Source: Candidatus Villigracilis saccharophilus
Lineage (GTDB): Bacteria > Chloroflexota > Anaerolineae > Anaerolineales > Villigracilaceae
Direction of reading: 5' to 3'
Length of the DNA: 64,000 nucleotides
Assembly (NCBI GenBank): GCA_016709305.1
Contig: JADJNA010000058.1
Span: forward strand, 1 to 64,000
The notes under the pieces were generated by a model, which was given only the letters and a program-made list of their open reading frames with translations, ran no database searches and was not told the DNA's origin. Shown here in pieces: positions 60,899 to 64,000 of this stretch. A program made the position numbers and the translations under genes. How positions within the stretch are numbered: the stretch's first letter is position 1; each line of letters starts with the position of its first letter.

Positions 60899-61846
60899 AT
60901 GGCAAAACGCATCATTCTTGACACCGACCCCGGTATTGACGATTCTCTCGCAATCCTTCTCGCCCTTGCATCCCCTGAAATTTCCCTTGAAGGATTAAGT
61001 GTGGTGCATGGAAATTCATCCACTGAGCAGGGAACAAGCAATGCTCTTTCAGTATTGGAATTGGCAAAGGCAAGCCATATCCCTGTTTATCACGGCTGCG
61101 AGTTGCCGCTTGTGCAGCCATCCCTGCTTGCGCCTGAAACACATGGAGATCATGGAATTGGGTACGCAAAACTCCCGGCACCGCTGAACCTGCCCCAAGT
61201 CCAGAAGGGAAGCGATTATCTGATCGAGAAGATCATGTCGTCGCCGGGCGAGATCACATTGGTCTGCATCGGTCCGCTGACCAACCTCGCGCTGGCGATA
61301 CGGCAGGAACCGTGCATTGTGGAGAATGTCAAAGAAGTTTTCATCATGGGCGGTGCGATCCGTCACGAGGGCAATACCACTCCGCTGGCAGAATTCAATA
61401 CGTATGTTGACCCACATGCCGCGCATATCGTTTTTCACTCGGGGATGCCGATCACGCTCACGCCTTTGGATGTGACCTATCAATGCATCTTTTTGAAGGA
61501 TGACTTGAACAGGTTATTGAAGATCGAATCACCGATCACAAAATTCATCTCTGCTGCGACCCGCTTTTACATGGAATTCCACGATGAATATCAAAAGATT
61601 GATGGTTGTGTCATCAACGATCCGCTGACCCTGGCGCTGACATTTATGCCTGAGCTATGCGACTATCAGGAATTGTATGTGGATGTTGACCTTTCCGGCG
61701 GGGTTTCGATGGGCAACACGTTCGCGGACTTCTACAAGATGACAAAAAAAAGTGCTAATATGAAAGTGGCGCTGGGTGTTCGCCCGCGCGATTTCATGGA
61801 ATTATTCCTGGAAAGGATGGAAAAACTGGCAGAATCCATTGCGTGA
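60899..61846 (+). CDS. Inosine-uridine preferring nucleoside hydrolase
   Basis: 315 aa. Calcium-binding N-terminal ILDTDPGIDDSLAILLAL, then IGPLTNLALAIRQEP, the EFNTYVDPHAAHIVF loop and the catalytic-site region NDPLTLALTFMPEL. It cleaves N-glycosidic bonds of ribonucleosides in the cytoplasm. Its ECF neighbours suggest that it works on imported nucleosides or a related riboside. AAAGGA precedes the ATG. Confidence 0.93.
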   Translation: MAKRIILDTDPGIDDSLAILLALASPEISLEGLSVVHGNSSTEQGTSNALSVLELAKASHIPVYHGCELPLVQPSLLAPETHGDHGIGYAKLPAPLNLPQVQKGSDYLIEKIMSSPGEITLVCIGPLTNLALAIRQEPCIVENVKEVFIMGGAIRHEGNTTPLAEFNTYVDPHAAHIVFHSGMPITLTPLDVTYQCIFLKDDLNRLLKIESPITKFISAATRFYMEFHDEYQKIDGCVINDPLTLALTFMPELCDYQELYVDVDLSGGVSMGNTFADFYKMTKKSANMKVALGVRPRDFMELFLERMEKLAESIA

Positions 61847-61910
61847 CCTTTGAAATAGAACAGTGTTGTTATCGACAGAAATTCATTCATTAATTCTTTC
61901 GGAGGATACC

Positions 61911-62600
61911 ATGCTCGAGAAGATCAAGAACAATTTCAACACCCAGACCTGGGTACTCATCCCCATCGCCATTGCCATCAATGTTGCGGTTGGACAGATC
62001 GTTCTTCTGCTCAAACTACCCGTTTTCCTTGATTCTATCGGCACTGTGCTGGTCGCTGTCCTGTGCGGACCGTGGGCTGGTGCATTAACTGGCGCACTTT
62101 CCAATATCATTTGGGGTATTGCCATTGACCCGGGCGCTTTGCCCTGGTGGCCTGTCGCAGCCATGATCGGTTATATGGCTGGACGTATGGCGCAATGGGG
62201 CTTCTTTAAATCCTGGTGGAAGGTCGTTGTCACGGGTTTCGTTGTGGCATTGACCGCCGCGATCGTTTCAACCCCCATCGCCGTTTATTTATTCGGCGGA
62301 ATCACAGCCAGCGGATCATCCTTCATTACAGCCTATTTGCTCCAGACTGGTCAGGGAATTTGGTCCGCCGTGGTCAGCACCAGCTTCCTCACTGAACCTG
62401 TGGATAAGATCACCACAGCCATGCTTGCGTTTGCGATCATTCAGGGTCTGCCCAAACGCACGATCGGCGGTTATCCCAAAGCGGAACAAGCCGCAGTTGA
62501 AGGCGGCGCGAGCACGAATCAGCTATACATTGCCGTCGGCGTGGTTGTAGTACTCGTTCTGTTCGCAGCATTCATGCTGCGCAATATCCTCGGCGGATAA
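61911..62600 (+). CDS. ECF transporter S component (substrate-binding, HMP/thiamine- or riboside-type)
   Basis: 229 aa, six helices. Starts with a hydrophobic N-terminal helix (TWVLIPIAIAINVAVGQIV), then FLDSIGTVLVAVLCGPWAGALTGALSNIIWG, typical of ECF S components, which bind a vitamin or other small molecule and dock to the EcfT-EcfA module. The exact substrate cannot be read from sequence; the nucleoside hydrolase gene ahead points to nucleosides or related compounds. GGAGG before the ATG. Confidence 0.78.
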   Translation: MLEKIKNNFNTQTWVLIPIAIAINVAVGQIVLLLKLPVFLDSIGTVLVAVLCGPWAGALTGALSNIIWGIAIDPGALPWWPVAAMIGYMAGRMAQWGFFKSWWKVVVTGFVVALTAAIVSTPIAVYLFGGITASGSSFITAYLLQTGQGIWSAVVSTSFLTEPVDKITTAMLAFAIIQGLPKRTIGGYPKAEQAAVEGGASTNQLYIAVGVVVVLVLFAAFMLRNILGG

Positions 62601-62610
62601 ATAATTAACC

Positions 62611-62690
62611 GTGATTGCAAGGAGCGGCGAAGCGATCTTCATAGTTATATGAGATTGCTTCGTCAGGAGGTACGACCTCCTCGCAATGAC
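62611..62690. repeat. Dispersed palindromic repeat, GATTGCAAGGAGC/GAAGC type (copy 2)
   Basis: GTGATTGCAAGGAGCGGCGAAGC...GATTGCTTCGTC...CCTCCTCGCAATGAC: outer arms ATTGC/GCAAT, inner stems AGGAGG/CCTCCT and GCGATC/GATTGC. Related to 1387-1460. It interrupts the gap between the S and T component genes. Confidence 0.7.
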
Positions 62691-62699
62691 ATTAAAATT

Positions 62700-62733
62700 T
62701 AAAGAGAGCAGATATTCGCCTGCTCTCTTTTTT
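62700..62733 (+). terminator. Intrinsic terminator between ECF S and T genes
   Basis: AAAGAGAGCAG and CTGCTCTCTTT arms with an 8-base loop and a T tract; the T-component gene has its own promoter just after. Confidence 0.8.
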
Positions 62734-62739
62734 GTCGTT

Positions 62740-62745
62740 TATAAT
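62740..62745 (+). promoter_or_regulatory. -10 box of a leaderless ecfT transcript
   Basis: TATAAT ends 8 bases before the ATG at 62754; no ribosome site. Confidence 0.55.
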
Positions 62746-62753
62746 CTGCACTT

Positions 62754-63533
62754 ATGCATGAGCGACTATCATTTTACGTCAAACGCAATAGCGTAATTCA
62801 TGATCTCAATCCCCTAACAAAAGTAATCCTGACCCTTGCGCTGATCTTGATCGCCTTCAGCAGTCCCTGGTATTGGACACCGCACCTGCTGGTATTGATC
62901 GCCATCATCCCTCTGGGATTTGTCGGAAAAGTAGCGCCTGAATTCTTGAAGACGGCCATCCGCCTTATTCTACCCGCGGCAGGATTCCTGTTCCTGATGC
63001 AGGCGTTCTTCCAGCCTATTGGGCAGGATGTGATCTTCAAATTCTATTTTCTGGATGTGACACAAGAAAGTCTGATGTTCGCCTTTCGAAGTTCCATGCG
63101 TGTGTTCGTCATGGTATCGGCGTTCACCTTCCTGTTGCTGACTACCCATCCCAGCGAATTGATGTCCGACCTTACCCGCCGCGGTTTACCCGGTCAATTT
63201 GCTTATGTGATCATTTCAACCCTTCAAATCCTGCCGCAGATGCAAGCCAAAGCGCAAACCATCATCTCCGCGCAACGCTCCCGCGGATTAGACACCGAAA
63301 GCAGTTTCCTTAAAAGAATGGGGTCGCTCTCCCCATTGATCGGTCCGCTGGTCTTTGGTTCTCTGGCGGAGGTGGAAGAACGTGCCATCGCCATCGAGGC
63401 GCGCGGCTTTACATCAAAAAAAACAAAGACTTCCCTGCACGAGATCCCCGACACACATTTTGACCGCCTGATGCGTTGGACGCTGAGCATTCTTGTCATT
63501 ATTTCCATTGCGCTAAACCTATGGCTTTCATAA
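62754..63533 (+). CDS. ecfT: ECF transporter transmembrane component EcfT
   Basis: 259 aa. Starts MHERLSFYVKRNSVIHDLNPLTKVILTLALILIAF (standard EcfT beginning), with two Ala-Arg-Gly-type coupling helices, ISAQRSRGLDTESS and AIAIEARGFTSKKTKT (the two ARG motifs that contact the ATPases). Integral membrane scaffold that joins S component and ATPases. It overlaps the ATPase gene (ATG at 63521) by 13 bases. Confidence 0.92.
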   Translation: MHERLSFYVKRNSVIHDLNPLTKVILTLALILIAFSSPWYWTPHLLVLIAIIPLGFVGKVAPEFLKTAIRLILPAAGFLFLMQAFFQPIGQDVIFKFYFLDVTQESLMFAFRSSMRVFVMVSAFTFLLLTTHPSELMSDLTRRGLPGQFAYVIISTLQILPQMQAKAQTIISAQRSRGLDTESSFLKRMGSLSPLIGPLVFGSLAEVEERAIAIEARGFTSKKTKTSLHEIPDTHFDRLMRWTLSILVIISIALNLWLS

Positions 63534-64000
63534 ACCTACAAAACGTCACATATAAATACCCGCTCACCAAGACGCCTGTCCTTAAGAGTATCAATCTCCA
63601 GATCAATGAGGGCGAGTTCGTTGCGGTCATTGGCCCGAACGGCGCGGGCAAGTCCACGCTATGTTATGCGCTGGCGGGATTTGTGCCGCATTTTTTCAAA
63701 GGCGAGATCAGCGGAAGCATTGAAGTAGCTGGCATGGAATCAAGCAAGTCCACTCTGGATGAATGGGTATTGAATGTCGGCCTCGCGTTTCAGAATCCGT
63801 TCAACCAGATCTCTGGCGCAAAATATACCGTCTTTGAAGAGATCGCTTTCGGATTGGAAAACAACGGCGTGCCACGCGCAGAAATTCGTCCGCGCGTGGA
63901 GGAGGCCATGAAGTTAACCGACATCACTAATCTGGCAGACCGTTCCCCCTACTCGCTTTCCGGCGGACAGCAGCAGCGTGTCGCTCTGACCTCGATCCTG
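63521..64000 (+). CDS. ecfA: ECF transporter ATPase component EcfA, N-terminal fragment
   Basis: 160 codons visible, truncated by the window end. Walker A GPNGAGKSTL, Q-loop FQNPFNQ, and the ABC signature SLSGGQQQRVA are present; Walker B lies past the edge. It hydrolyses ATP to drive the S component. Frame starts MAFINLQNVTYKYP, an unusual translation start inside the ecfT C-terminus, which gives tight coupling. A second ATPase domain may follow. Confidence 0.9.
   Translation, partial: MAFINLQNVTYKYPLTKTPVLKSINLQINEGEFVAVIGPNGAGKSTLCYALAGFVPHFFKGEISGSIEVAGMESSKSTLDEWVLNVGLAFQNPFNQISGAKYTVFEEIAFGLENNGVPRAEIRPRVEEAMKLTDITNLADRSPYSLSGGQQQRVALTSIL

Noticed and set aside
2735..64000. CRISPR array or prophage
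   Set aside because: No regularly spaced direct repeats, Cas genes, integrase, portal or terminase seen.

Overview
The window looks like a chromosomal segment of a free-living bacterium, most likely a Chloroflexota (Anaerolineae-like) genome. This is inferred from gene content (shikimate kinase/dehydroquinate synthase fusion, PolX, DUF4349 lipoprotein, deazaflavin-type nitroreductase, many polytopic glycosyltransferases, NarL-type kinases with multi-TM sensors) and from the style of its intergenic repeats. There is no rRNA, tRNA, CRISPR array or insertion sequence that I can recognise. Several genes carry single-base frameshifts, many of them in homopolymer runs, and there is a 23-base G run. 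This looks like a draft assembly with residual indel errors, so I keep possible biology and possible error apart.

Layout. 1-5.1 kb: end of an MDR oxidoreductase, CoA-transferase, a dihydroorotate-dehydrogenase-like protein, cold shock protein, nitroreductase, dtd, trpS and a small Rdx (SelW-like) gene with an in-frame TGA at the CxxU position. 5.1-13 kb: zinc-ribbon protein, MFS transporter, malic enzyme, a probable structured RNA, recX-rny and a frameshifted threonine synthase. 13-27.4 kb: a long leftward cluster holding nearly the whole shikimate pathway (aroH, two DAHP synthases, tyrA, aroA, aroE, aroC, VanZ-like, aroKB, aroQ), followed by lipase, MFS, MBL-hydrolase and SPFH genes. Upstream of aroH there is a promoter, a 25-codon leader peptide with eight aromatic residues in ten codons, and an intrinsic terminator: a classical attenuator layout.

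27.4-43.7 kb: coaBC, phosphoesterase, DUF4349 lipoprotein, rsmG, YhhN and YdcZ membrane proteins, polX, prs, two GNATs (one AAC(6')-like), ferritin, a two-component pair, cytochrome P450 and a Tyr/Gly-rich lipoprotein. 43.7-58.6 kb: envelope and glycosylation region with five large membrane glycosyltransferase-like proteins (two in tandem duplicate), a decayed radC, acylphosphatase, an anchored metalloprotease, AEC transporter, miaB and a Flp pilin. 58.6-64 kb: a second two-component pair and a nucleoside hydrolase-ECF transporter set (S, T, and A cut by the window end).

Cross-cutting signals. Many promoters have a TATAAT-type -10 box only 6-8 bases before the ATG and no Shine-Dalgarno, which suggests leaderless mRNAs. 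At least three families of short palindromic or degenerate repeats are scattered about, and several have entered coding sequence in frame (aroE, aroA, aroC, the dihydroorotate-dehydrogenase-like gene, the CoA-transferase 5' end).
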